Shown: positions 10,681 to 21,706 of the stretch, piece after piece
Numbering within the stretch: the stretch's first letter is position 1
Layout of the letters: the number at the start of each line of letters is the position of its first letter
NCBI RefSeq assembly: GCF_041296385.1
Contig: NW_027183804.1
Coordinates: forward strand, 3,100,001-3,164,000
Reading direction: 5' to 3'
Length of the DNA stretch: 64,000 bases
From: Aphelocoma coerulescens
Lineage: Eukaryota; Chordata; Aves; Passeriformes; Corvidae
Position numbers and translations under genes: made by a program
Notes under the pieces: model-generated
What the model was told of the DNA's origin: nothing
Seen by the model: only the letters and a program-made list of their open reading frames with translations
Databases searched by the model: none

Positions 10681-10905
10681 TTCCTTCCTTCCTTCCTTCC
10701 TTCCTTCCTTCCTTCCTTCCTTCCTTCCTTCCTTCCTTCCTTCCTTCCTTCCTTCCTTCCTTCCTTCCTTCCTTCCTTCCTTCCGAATTCCTTCCGAATT
10801 CCTTCCTTCCTTCCGAATTCCTTCCTTCCTTCCTTCCGAATTCCTTTCTTCCGAATTCCTTCCTTCCGAATTCCTTCCTTCCTTCTGAATTCCTTCCTTC
10901 CCTGA
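10681..10905. repeat. (TTCC)n microsatellite with GAATTCC interruptions
   Basis: About 26 pure TTCC repeats are followed by stretches of 2-4 repeats separated by GAATTCC, giving a compound array. The interruptions recur and so were probably copied by slippage. Open frames here are by-products. Confidence 0.97.
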
Positions 10906-11204
10906 CAAGCTGCTTCTCACCCGATTGAAGGAGTGCAAAGCAGCAGGATCCCCTCCCAGTTGGGCTCCTCTCACCCTCCCAAAATGTGGGGACTTCACCT
11001 CAGCCGCCCAAATTGCGGGGGGTTTACGGCACCCTCCCCAAATTCACTGCAACCTCCCAGAAGCCACTTAGAGGCCCCAAAATTGTCAAAAAGCAGCAGG
11101 AGCCTCCCCAAAAGCAGCTCCAAGATTTCCTCCTGGGATTGCCCCACTCCAAGTGCCCAAACCACCGCAGCCCTCCCAAACTTCATCCCACCCCAACAAT
11201 GCCA

Positions 11205-11301
11205 TCCCCATCCCATCCCATCCCATCCCATCCCATCCCATCCCATCCCATCCCATCCCATCCCATCCCATCCCATCCCATCCCATCCCATCCCATCCCA
11301 C
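11205..11301. repeat. (ATCCC)n pentanucleotide microsatellite
   Basis: About 18 uninterrupted copies of the 5-mer ATCCC. Since 5 is not a multiple of 3, all three frames stay open and give PSHPI-type repeats that are not genes. Confidence 0.97.
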
Positions 11302-13276
11302 CCCTCCTGGACACCAATTCCCCTTCTGTGGCTCCTGACTCCCCACAGCCAGGCCTTGGGGCTGACGGATCGAGCCATTTGGGGCTGCCATCGACACATT
11401 GGGGCTGGCATTGAGTTTATTGGAGGCCCCCGCTCAATCCCTCCATCCCAAATGGCAGCTTGGAACCTCTCCTCAGCCCTTGCTGTGCCCATGGGCTCAC
11501 CTCAAGTCCCAAAATGACAGCCAGGGCCCCACAGCCCATTCAGAACCTCTCAACATTGCCAGAAACAGCAGCATCCTTCCCAAAATGGGCTCCCCGCATC
11601 TCTGACAATAGGTCCCCCTTCCAAGCACCAGAGCCCCCCTCTCAGAACCCCTCCCGAAGCATTGGGGGGACCCCAAAACTGCCTCAGGAAGGGGACATAC
11701 CCTGACATCCCTTCAGGAATGTGGGATACCCCAGAACCCACTGAGGAACGGGGTCCCCCCGGCCTCATCATGCGCAGCCTTCAGCTGGCTCAGCCAGAGC
11801 CCATCCCGCCCTCAGCAGCCCCAGCCCAGCCCAGCCCTCCTGGGCAGGAAGCCCCAATGGCCGAGCCGGCCTGGGACACTTGCAGGGATGCGGGGGCAGC
11901 CGCAGCTTCTGGGGCCAGCCTGTGCCAGGCCCTGAGCGCCCTGCCAGGGAACCATTGCTGCCCCACATCCCATCTCAGCCTGCCCTCGGGCAGCGGGAAG
12001 CCGTTCCCTGGGGCCCGGCCCCGCAGGCCCTTGGCAAGAGTCTCTGTCCCCCAGCAATTGCTGCTCCTCCCTGCTGCGGGGCCCGAGCTGCAAGTTGATT
12101 TTCTGCCGCTGGCCCCGGCCCAGCCCCGAGCCAGGGCCAGCACCTTGCAAGAACTGCCCCCAGCAGAGCTGTTCCCTCCTGCAGTAGTTACACCTGCACA
12201 CCCACAGCGCCTGAGACTGCAAGCAATGAGCATTCCCTGGGCACATGTGCAGCCCAAGCAGCTCGAGGACAGCCTTGCAGCAGGACTGCTCTCAGCTGAG
12301 CCAAAAAGGCCCCTCTGGCAGCTGCAGGGCCATTGCAAAGGGCAAGGGCCAGAGCCTGGGCCCACGGGGGAGGAAAGGGCTCTGAATTCCCCTGCCCTGG
12401 CACAGAAACCCTGTTCCCAGGCTGCTTCCCACACAGGATTCCTCTGCAGGACTGCGGAAAGCTGAGAGGCAGCTCTGGCTTCTCCACTTTTCCTGTGCTA
12501 AAGCTGCCTGGCAGAAGAAATGGAGGGACAGCTCTGGTGGCACAATCCCTCCCGGCCCAGGGCACAGCGCTGGGAAGGTCTTTCCGTGCCGAGGCTTTGC
12601 TGCGGCCAAGGAAAGCTCCTGGCTCAGGGTCACCTTTCCTGCGGGGCCAGACCCCCCGAGTGGCCCAGCAGCAGCAGAGAATTCCAGCACAGCCCCGGCA
12701 CGGGCAGGGCGGCCCTGGGCGGGCTGCGGGAGCCGGCAGCGCCTGAGCTCAGAGCAGCTGAGCCCGGGGGCTCTTGGCCAAGGCCGAGGCCCAGCGAGCA
12801 TTTCTCAGGTCGCAGGGCGGCCTGGAAAGGTGCTGGGGGGGATCATTCACCCCCCAGTGCGGTCCCAGTGGCTCCCAGGATTTCCATGTCCGTGCTCCCA
12901 GCGCTGCTGCCAGCCCTGATCCGTGGGGATGGGAATGTCCCGCTCCCTTCCCGGGGCAGGCTCACACCTGAGCCAGGTGTGCAGGGCAGGACCTTGCCCT
13001 GAGCCCAAGCCCTCTCCCCCCTGCAGGATCTGCTTCCCATCGGCCTCTTCCTCCTGCGGCCCCAAGCCCAGCTCGGTGCTGAACGAAGGGCGCTGGGCCG
13101 GGGTCATCCCCCGGCGGGGGCTGCGCACCCCCTCTGCCCCCTCCCCAAATTCCCCTTCCGGGGCAGCAGGGGCTGGCTCAGGAGCCCTGTGGGCAGGGAA
13201 AAGGGGGTGACACCGGGATGGGAGGGTCACACACGCTCTGGGGGGACACACACGGCCCCTGGGGACCCCCCCTCAC
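11302..13276. other. GC-rich stretch with possible MHC-type 3' region
   Basis: A possible polyadenylation signal AATAAA lies on the minus strand at 11421-11416, followed by CTCAATGCCAGCCCC. It would fit the 3' end of the class II beta relic upstream at 13277-13369, but about 1.85 kb separates them and no further exon is certain. Positions 11690-11775 are similar to 18070-18160: both contain GGGATACCCC or GGATACCCC, then CTGAGGAMYGGGGTCCCCCC and GGCCTCATCAT. Positions 11800-12800 hold only compositionally open frames on both strands. Confidence 0.35.
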
Positions 13277-13369
13277 CTTCTCCTGCAGTGCCAGGAGGAT
13301 GAACCCCAACATGGAGCCCCCAACCCCCAGCAGCATTTTGGGGCTGGGGTCTGGTGGCAGCTTTGGGGT
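13277..13369 (-). pseudogene. MHC class II beta transmembrane exon relic
   Basis: Between an acceptor (CCCCCAG) and a donor (GAGAAG/GTGAGG) the minus strand encodes 31 residues in phase: LPPDPSPKMLLGVGGSMLG followed by FILLALQ. Avian class II beta connecting-peptide/transmembrane exons have the same arrangement: an acidic-Pro segment, Lys-Met-Leu, then a Gly-rich membrane helix. The usual GLG-aromatic-Leu-Arg end is missing. No beta-2 (exon 3) domain lies upstream on this strand, so the exon is isolated. The splice sites look usable, but without partners it is probably non-coding. Confidence 0.55.
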
Positions 13370-13689
13370 CTGGGGGAGAGGCCCTAAAACCCCCTCCCAG
13401 CCCCACAGCCACTCCCAGACCCCTCAAACCACACCACAGCTCCCAACCATGACTTCCCCAACCACTCCCTGCAAAAGAAATGGCCCCAAAGCCACCAAAT
13501 CCCCTTTCCATCTCCCCCAACACCCACCCAAGTTCCCTCCAAAACACACACCCCTGAACCCACCCCAAAACTCCCTCACAGACTGCCCCAAAAGCCCCCC
13601 AAAGCCCGTCCCAGCACCATAAGTGGCTCCAAGGGCCACAAAAGCCCCTCCCAGACCCCCAAGGCACCCCCAGACCCTCTCCACTCCCC

Positions 13690-13905
13690 AAGGCACCGAC
13701 CAGGACAGGCTGGGGGACAGGAACATCCACAGCCCAGAGCAGCTCGGGCACTTCAGCTGCGATTTGGGCACTTTGGAGGTCACATCCCAAAGGGGGAGAC
13801 CCAGGCCAGGGCCTGGGACAGACAACCAGAATTCCTGTAGAATAGGTGGGCTCAGGTGGACACGTTCTGCCAGCACAACTGTGAGATTGTGGCCCCAGTC
13901 TGCCT
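13690..13905 (+). pseudogene. MHC class II beta exon 2 (beta-1 domain) relic
   Basis: On the plus strand the segment reads DRNIHSPEQLGHFSCDLG, then after a frame change GHIPKGETQARAWDRQPEFL, a TAG stop at 13838-13840, and RWAQVDTFCQHNCEIVAPV. This follows the beta-1 domain of class II beta chains: the strand with the NREQ-type motif, the DSD-G turn, the W-N-PE-type helix, and the helix with the second disulphide cysteine before H-N-Y-E. The first cysteine is not seen, and one frameshift and one stop break it. It lies on the opposite strand from the transmembrane exon 320 bp away, so the locus has been rearranged. Confidence 0.65.
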
Positions 13906-14015
13906 GGCTTCGTGGTTTCACAACACTCAGATCCTCCCGAATATTCCCCTGAACCCCAAATTCACCCCCAAATTCGGGTAAAATGGTGCCACTTTAGATC
14001 TCTTTGTTTAATTTC

Positions 14016-14021
14016 TTTATT
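14016..14021 (-). terminator. Polyadenylation signal of the zinc-finger gene
   Basis: AATAAA occurs on the minus strand about 395 bases after the stop codon. It is the first canonical signal downstream of the coding region and would give a 3' UTR of roughly 420 bases. Confidence 0.5.
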
Positions 14022-14338
14022 TCTACCTCAATTTTGGTTGTTTCAGTGGGATTAACACAGAAATTACTTAGGCTGCAGAAGATCTCCAAGATCATCCAGG
14101 GTTGCTTGATACCACCAGAGAAAACAATTGGACAGAGCAGATGAAAATTTTAGAGTGTAAAGGTAAAAAATCAGCTCTTCCCAATGAATTTCCAATGTTG
14201 ATCTGAGCCCCGATGGATGTTCCGGCCCCTGCGTTCACCCAGGTGCCACCAGGGATCCAGGAGAACGTGGAGAGCCCCAGCCAGGGGTCTTCCCAACATG
14301 GATCACAGGGAATGTGGGTCACCAGGGCTCTGCCAAAC

Positions 14339-14416
14339 GTGGCTCCTCTGATGGGAGATGGAGCTGGAGCAGAGGACAAAGCTCTTCCCGCAGTCGGGGC
14401 ACTCGCAGGGCTTCCC
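14339..14416 (-). other. Cryptic ninth zinc finger behind the stop codon
   Basis: Directly after the TAA stop (14417-14419), in the same frame, the next 26 codons read GKPCECPDCGKSF and continue to HQRSH. This is a complete C-X2-C-X12-H-X3-H finger with the usual GKSF. It would be translated only by readthrough. A single-base change creating the stop, or drift at the end of the domain, could explain it. Confidence 0.8.
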
Positions 14417-16388
<1,972 letters not shown>

Positions 16389-16748
16389 CTGCAGGATGGG
16401 GGGGAAGATGCTACCGGGGCTGGGGGTGCTGCGGACACAGTGGGCGGGCGGTGGAACCTCGTGGTTCTCCAGCTCCTCCTCCTCCTCTCTCCCTCCTCTT
16501 CCTCCCACTCCTCCTCCACTCCCACCCTGCCCCCCCTTTCCCACCCCCTCTGCCCCACGGCTGCCGCAGCACCGGCTGCTGTGTGGGGGGAGCCCCCGAT
16601 CAGCCCCAGGGATGGACAGGGGGGTTGGGGACCCCCCCAGTGCGGATCCCTCCCTTCCCCAGAGCCCCAGGGAATCGCTCCAGGGCTCAGGTGCTGGGGG
16701 ACAGGGCTGGACCCCCATGGAACCGCTCTTCTGCTGTCCCAACCCCAC
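16389..16748 (-). other. Zinc-finger gene exon 1 and promoter region
   Basis: The exon ends at 16389 with CCCATCCTGCAG before GTGAGC. Its transcription start is unknown. The minus strand is open from Met at 16748 through the splice (phase 0) into DFPFPTLGQ and the Met at 15577, which would add 129 residues including an EEEEELENHE stretch. Exon 1 may equally be 5' UTR. No TATA box is seen. A purine-rich tract (16470-16520, minus strand) lies in it. Confidence 0.5.
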
Positions 16749-16757
16749 CTTTCCCTC

Positions 16758-17394
16758 TGTCTTGGGGTGACCTTATGATGTGTATCCCATATCGCTGCCT
16801 ATGCCCAGAAATTAATTCCTGTGGCTTTCTATGCCTCTAAACTGAGCCTGAGAGGGGGAAGGAAAAAACTGAGCAAAACTTTTTCAAAGCAGTTTGCAGC
16901 TTGTTCAAGGTCACACAAAGATAGCAATTGGTTTCCCAGCTGTGGCAGGGGAGGGGGGAAGCACCCGGCTGGCTGCGCCCAGAACAGTTTCTTTTTTGGC
17001 CAGTTGTTCAGCTGCTTTTTCTCCGGAGAGAAACTGAGAGTTGAATTTTTCCTCCCCTGGAAAATCCCCTTTTCTACTGGACTGCTTGATTGCTTTAACA
17101 TCAGAGCACATCGGGAGGACTTTCCACTGGGCACAGACGGCCTGGCCCTGGGCCAAGCCCCAGCTCCGAGGAGACCAAAGGGAGGACTCTAACACTTTCC
17201 CAGGTTCTTTTCCTCCACAGCGACAGATTTTATTATTTAGCATTATTTTTCTTTCCCGTGTGTTTGGTAAATAAATAGTTTTATCTCCTTCACTTTCCTT
17301 CGAGGAAAATTTATTTTTTCCCGAACCTGGAGGGGGAGGGGTGGTTGTGCCTTCTCTCAGAGGATATATTTCTAAATTTGGCCAAACCAGAACA
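16758..17394 (+). mobile_element. Solo LTR with perfect target-site duplication
   Basis: The element begins TGTCTTGGGGTGAC and ends CCAAACCAGAACA (TGT...ACA). It is flanked by CCCTC on both sides (16753-16757 and 17395-17399), a 5-bp target-site duplication as made by retroviral integrases. It is a diverged relative of the LTR inside every 2.2-kb array unit and agrees with it over both ends, but lacks about 300 bp of the middle. An AATAAATAG stretch near 17269 is the likely polyadenylation signal. There is no internal region, so it is a recombined solo LTR. Confidence 0.85.
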
Positions 17395-17399
17395 CCCTC

Positions 17400-17664
17400 A
17401 CCCCTCCTCCCCTTTCTCAGCGTTCCCCCAATCCACAGCCCCATTCCAGCTCAATTTGGGTGTCCCATCCCCATCCCGCTTTGCTTGGGGGTCCCAGCCC
17501 CCTCTTCCCCTCCTCCTTCTGCACCTTCCCCATCCCCAATCCCCACCTCCCCTCCCCCGGCCTTGGTTTTGGGGGTTCCAGGCCCCTCCTGCTCACTTTG
17601 GGGGTTCCATTCCCCATTTCGCTCAATTTGGGGTCCCAGACCCGCCCCCCTTCTCACCGCTCAC
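17400..17664. other. C-rich stretch, nothing coding recognised
   Basis: Pyrimidine-rich plus strand with repeated TTTGGGGGTTCC/TTTGGGGTCCC motifs. If the neighbouring class II exon were intact this would be its first intron, but the solo LTR interrupts it and no exon 2 follows. Confidence 0.4.
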
Positions 17665-18060
17665 CCCGCGCCCGGGGGGGCTCCCAGCACCACCAGTGCC
17701 ACCAGTGCGGCCCCAGCTGCCCCCACACGCCCCATGCCCAGCGCCGGGCGCTGCCGACAGCCCCAAAGCAGCCGCGCTGTGCCCTGGGGGGTCCCCAGAG
17801 CGGCCCCGCCCCGCACGGCACTGGGAGCACCAGTCCGGACCAGTGCGGAGCGCGGGCGGGCGGCATCAGCCGTGCCCGGGCAGGGCCGGGCCCCGCGGGG
17901 CTCCCGCCCGCACTCGGCCCCCGCCGGGACAGCGCGGGGGGGCCCGGCCTGGCCGCCCCCACCTCCCCCTCCCCAAATTCCGCTCCGGGGGGCGCTGGGG
18001 GCGGGGGGGGCTCAGCTGGGGCCAGAGGTGCCGGAGCCACGTGTCCCCCGCTGCCAGCAC
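17640..18060. promoter_or_regulatory. CpG island around the MHC exon 1
   Basis: Dense CpG (GGCGGGCGGCATC, CGGGCCCCGCGGGG, GCGCGGGGGGGCCCGG) upstream of the exon on the minus strand. I could not place the class II S/X/Y boxes, so promoter function is unproven. Confidence 0.45.
17665..17735 (-). pseudogene. MHC class II beta exon 1 (signal peptide), isolated
   Basis: ATG at 17735 opens MGRVGAAGAALVALVVLG, then APPGAG, a signal peptide closely resembling those of avian class II beta chains. A donor GG/GTGAGC at 17665/17664 follows. The exon itself is undamaged and sits in CpG-rich sequence. However, on the minus strand downstream come the solo LTR and then the zinc-finger gene, and no beta-1, beta-2 or transmembrane exon follows on this strand until the single relic at 13369. 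It is probably an orphan left by rearrangement, unless it splices to something I did not see. Confidence 0.65.
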
Positions 18061-18309
18061 CGCCCCCTCAGGATTAGGGGTGCCCCAAAACTCCCTCGGA
18101 GCTGGCGGATACCCCGCAGGCCCCTGAGGACTGGGGTCCCCCCGGCCTCATCATCCCCAACCTTCGCCTGCCTCATCCCAGGCCCCATCCCGCCCATCCC
18201 CCTCCGCCACACTTCATCCCACACCCCAATCCACATCCCACCCTTCCCGGGCCCCATCCCGCCCCATCCCATTTCTCCCGGCAGTCGCCACCGGGACCAC
18301 AAAACCCCG

Positions 18310-18690
18310 CGTGCCGGGGGCTCCCCAATATCCCCCAAGGGGCATTTGCGACTCACATTCGGAGCCCTGCAAGATCCACACATCCGCCACCTCCCTGCCC
18401 CACCAAACCCCCGTTTCCCAGGAACCAACAAAGATATTTGGGGCTCGGTGCTGGAGTCCTCCAAGCTCCAAAAATCCCCTCTCCCAAAACAACCCCAGGC
18501 ACCGCCCAAGATATTTGGGGCGAGCTGCCCCTCCCCGGTCACCTGCGGGATGGGGGGAGCGGTGTTCCCGAGGCCGAGAGCTGCGGACACCGAGAGCGAT
18601 GGATGCACATGGAGGCTCCTCTTCCGGCCCCCTCTGGCCCGCCTCTTCCTCCCGCCACTCCCCCTTTATCCCTCCTCTTCCTCCCGCTCC
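18310..18690. repeat. Segmental duplicate B, orphan zinc-finger exon 1
   Basis: Second copy of the zinc-finger gene's 5' region. On the minus strand it contains GTGTCCGCAGC...CCCCCCATCCCGCAG before GTGACC (exon end at 18543), equivalent to the exon end at 16389. The donor is intact, but no zinc-finger body follows before the MHC exon 1. It could be a promoter without its gene, or could feed into other exons. Confidence 0.55.
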
Positions 18691-18699
18691 TGCTTCTCC

Positions 18700-19190
18700 A
18701 TCCGTCCTCCGTCCAGCAGCTCCGCTGCCGCCCCCAAACCTCGGGCTGGAGCGTGGGGTCTGGGACACAGCCCCGTGCTGGGGGGCAGAGCCGCTGCTGG
18801 GGCCATCGCTGTGTCCAGGGCATCCTTTGTGGCCCTCGTGCAGCTCCAGGCTCCCGAGGGCTCCCCGAGGCTTTCTGTGGCTGTCCCTGCTCCCCAAATC
18901 TGTCGCGTTTAATGCCCGAGCGCGGCAGTCCCGTGCCCTGGGGCAGCAGCCGGTGCCGGGACACAGCCCCGGGAGCTGCGCTAATGCCCGGCCGTGCCAG
19001 GAGGGACTGAGGGGAGGGGACTTCATAAGGATCCCCCCTCTGCGCCCCTGGCTGCGCACGGAAAGGTTCTTTAGTGCATGGGAGCGATTTTCCGGGGTTT
19101 CTGGGCTCGGCGGGGCCGAGGCGGCGGCAGCGGGAGCCGCGGGGCCCGGCCCGTGGGGGCGGCCGGGCTGGAAAAGTGCGCGGGGCCCCA
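18700..19190. other. GC-rich stretch, nothing recognised
   Basis: CpG-rich with frames open by composition on both strands. It contains no domain, repeat family or splice-flanked exon I can name. Confidence 0.35.
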
Positions 19191-19194
19191 GCGC

Positions 19195-19331
19195 GGTGCC
19201 CGAGGGCTGAGCGGAGCTGAGGGGAACAAGCCCCGGAACCCCCCGGTGCCCGAGGGCTGAGCGGAGCTGACGGGAACAAGCCCCGGAACCCCCCGGTGCC
19301 CGAGGGCTGAGCGGAGCTGACGGGAACACCC
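19195..19331. repeat. 50-bp tandem repeat, 2.7 copies
   Basis: GGTGCCCGAGGGCTGAGCGG starts at 19195, 19245 and 19295. The units are nearly identical (one G/C difference), so this is a recent local triplication. Confidence 0.95.
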
Positions 19332-19439
19332 CGCTCGTCTCCGCCGCTCCAAGCCGCTTCCCCGGCTCCGGCTGCCGCCGCCGCCCGGCCCCGGCGCGGT
19401 CCCGCGGGGTCGCCGCTCTTGGCGCAGCTGGAGGGCTCG

Positions 19440-19830
19440 ATCCGAGCCGCGCCCCGCCCGTCCCTCGCTGCGGCTCTTTCGGTCACACGGAGCGGCCGAG
19501 ACCCCGCGCTGCTGCCCCGACGCTCCCTCGCTGCAGCTCTTTCAGTCGCTGCGCAGCCGCCACTCCCCGTGCACTTCTAGAATTTATTATTCCATTCTCC
19601 TTCTTTTATTCCATTCGCACCTCCCATCCCACGCCCTCCGCTGCGGCTCTTTCACCGCCGGGCTCCTCGGGGTCTCTCAGTGCAGCTCCTTCAGTTCCAC
19701 GGGCCGGCGGAGACGCCCCTCGGTGCGGCTCTTTGATCGGATTTTCTTCTTTCCTCGCGGTTTTCTCTCGTTCCCAGCTCGCCCGTCCCGCCGAGCGGCT
19801 CCTTCAGGGGCCCGGGGCGGCACCGAGCCC
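19440..19830. repeat. Degenerate CGCTGCGGCTCTTTC motif cluster
   Basis: Variants of CTCGCTGCGGCTCTTTC recur about six times (near 19467, 19528, 19640, 19680, 19720, 19795) at irregular spacing of 40-110 bp. It is probably an old tandem repeat. No function is inferred. Confidence 0.45.
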
Positions 19831-19920
19831 TCGGGGCGGCTCCAAAGGGCCCCGCCGGCCGCCGCTGCCCGAGGCCTCCCCGCTGCTGCCGGGGATCGGA
19901 CACCGCAGGCAGCCCCGGCC

Positions 19921-20066
19921 CCTTCCTCTTCTTCCTCTTCTCCCTCTTCTTCCTCTTCTTCCTCTTCTTCGTCTTCTTCCTCTTCTTCCTCTTCTTCCTC
20001 TTCTTCCTCTTCTTCGTCTTCTTCCTCTTCTTCCTCTTCTTCCTCTTCTTCCTCTTCTTCCTCCTC
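19921..20066. repeat. (CTTCTTCCT)n microsatellite
   Basis: About 16 copies of a 9-mer with two TCTTCGTCT interruptions. It gives poly-Ser or poly-Leu frames on the plus strand and a poly-Glu frame on the minus strand; none is a gene. It lies 44 bp before the start of the macrosatellite. Confidence 0.95.
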
Positions 20067-20556
20067 GCTCCTGCCAGGGTTCAACCCCCGCCGCCGCCCG
20101 GCTCCTTCTGTCCATTATGACAATGCGGATCAAAGGAGACCATGGTGACACTGTGGAACCGCATGGAACCAAGGAGCCATTGTGACACAGTGGGGCCTCA
20201 TGGAATCAAGGAGACCATTGTGACCCAGGTGTTGCATGTGAAGGCAAGGAGCCATTGTGCCACTTTGGGCTTCTTCCCTTGAGCTCTGCAGCTGGCTGTC
20301 CCAGCCCAGCGCACCATGTGCCACCTGCTCTCCTCAGGGCTCTGCCTGCACACAGGCCCAGGAGAAGTTTTCCTGTTTGCAGGGAAAGAATGGAAAAGCC
20401 TGAGCAGGTTTCCTAAACAACAAACCCCGCTCAGGAGCCACATGCTCAGTACAGGCTGCCTGGAACGATGTCCCCTTTCTACAAGGGTCCGTATGAGCAG
20501 GAATGATCTCTGGGAGCAGAATTCTCAGAGTCTTTCCACTGAATTCTCTGTGCCTG

Positions 20557-21502
20557 TGTCTTGGGGTGACTTTAGGATGTGTATCCCCTATGGCTGCTCT
20601 ATGCCCAGAAGTTAACTTGGTGCATTTCTGTGCCTTTCAACTGAGCCTGAGAGGGGGGAGAGGAAAAAAATCCGGACAAACTTCTCAGAGCGTTTGTTCA
20701 AGGACACACATACACACTCCTCTGCATCCTGCTTGCAGCAAGGGTGGAGGAAGCAACCTTCTTGCTTTTGAGCCAGTTTTCAGCTCCTTTTCTCTGCAGG
20801 GAGATGGAGAGTTGAACTTTGTTCTCCTGGGACTTTGGGGGTTTTTTTCCCTTCTTCTCTTCTTGACTGTTTCAACATCAGACCACACCGGGAGAATTTT
20901 CTCCCGAGGTGGGGGCCCTGAATGTGGGCCCATGAGCCAGCTGCAAGGTGGAGGAGAGAGACTACACCTCCAGAAGTGTTGGGGTTCCTCCCACCTGCCA
21001 TGAGGTCATGGGAGAGGGGACCCTGGGGTAGAGGCATGGCCTGGGCACGGGGTCTCCCTGCTCCCTGCTCACATGTGCCCTAATCCTGTTCAGCACTGGT
21101 TATTTTGTGTTGCCCTGTGCCAGGAGGGCCCTGCTTGTGCCGGGATTGCTCAGTTCTTTGGCAGTGCCCCGCCCATGTGGCTGGAGAAGAAAGAGCTCTG
21201 AAACTTCTCTCAAGAATCGCTCCCTATTTCTTTCCACGGGCCTGGCTGTCTAGGGATGTTTCAGGAGAGCCCACTGAAACACGGAAGGACTCTCCAATTA
21301 TCCCAGCTTTCTCTCCACAGCGAGAGGTTTGAATATTTAGCATTGTTATCCTTTTGCTGTGTGTTTGTTAAATAAATAGTTTCTATCTCTTTCACTTTCT
21401 TCCCAGGAAAATGCTTTTTTCCCGAACCTGGTGGGGGAGGGCTGGGTGTAACCTGCCTTCTACCAGAGGATATTTTCCTCCAAATTTGTCCAGACCGGCA
21501 CA
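20557..21502 (+). mobile_element. Solo LTR inside the array unit (copy in unit 1)
   Basis: It starts TGTCTTGGGGTGAC and ends CAGACCGGCACA, and is flanked by GCCTG on both sides (20552-20556 and 21503-21507). At 946 bp it is the longer relative of the LTR at 16758-17394, whose ends and AATAAATAG region align with it. Unit 2 has the same LTR at 22763-23708 with the same GCCTG flanks. In several later units the right flank has lost a G (GCCTTCC). One insertion, followed by LTR-LTR recombination, therefore preceded the tandem amplification. Confidence 0.88.
21371..21376 (+). terminator. LTR polyadenylation signal (AATAAA)
   Basis: TTAAATAAATAG lies about 130 bp before the LTR end, the usual place for the R-region signal. 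It appears unchanged in every unit I followed, so each unit offers a possible transcript end. Confidence 0.55.
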
Positions 21503-21532
21503 GCCTGTCCTTTCCCTGCGTCTCTGTTGCAG

Positions 21533-21706
21533 ATGGAAGCTGCTGGTGCCATTCTCAGCTTGAAGCCCTCTTTTGATGCCGCAGATGTTGCCAGCTGTGT
21601 TCAGCAGCTGTGGTTCAATGTTTCTGCAAAGCTTTTGTGTTCCTCATGGAACCAAGGAGCCTATGTGACACTGCAGGGGCTGATGGCATCAAGGAGACAA
21701 TTGTGA
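21533..21706 (+). other. 57-codon open frame next to the LTR
   Basis: Right after a polypyrimidine tract and CTGTTGCAG (acceptor-like) comes ATG and MEAAGAILSLKPSFDAADV, continuing SCVQQLWFNVSAKLL and ending in the first minisatellite monomers. I do not recognise the family. It could be an ancestral exon captured in the unit. The same frame is kept in units 1, 2, 3, 13 and 14. Most other units have GATGCAAGCAG instead of GATGCAGCAG, a one-base insertion that shifts reading into a 106-codon frame through the minisatellite. Coding status is doubtful. Confidence 0.3.

Noticed and set aside
10681..11301. Coding sequence for repetitive Ser/Pro/Lys/Glu proteins
   Set aside because: TTCC and ATCCC simple repeats keep several frames open on both strands; no gene structure surrounds them.
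12847..13010. MHC class II beta-2 domain exon on the plus strand (VAPRISMSVLPALL)
   Set aside because: Only a few residues resemble the start of a beta-2 domain. The disulphide cysteines and the Trp are absent.
17341..18912. 523-codon plus-strand open frame
   Set aside because: It spans the end of a solo LTR, an MHC exon on the other strand and CpG-rich DNA. It is rich in Pro, Ala and Arg and has no domain: a composition artefact.
19677..20084. Minus-strand frame encoding a long acidic (poly-Glu) protein
   Set aside because: The Glu run is the CTTCTTCCT microsatellite, and the rest has no family features or splice context.
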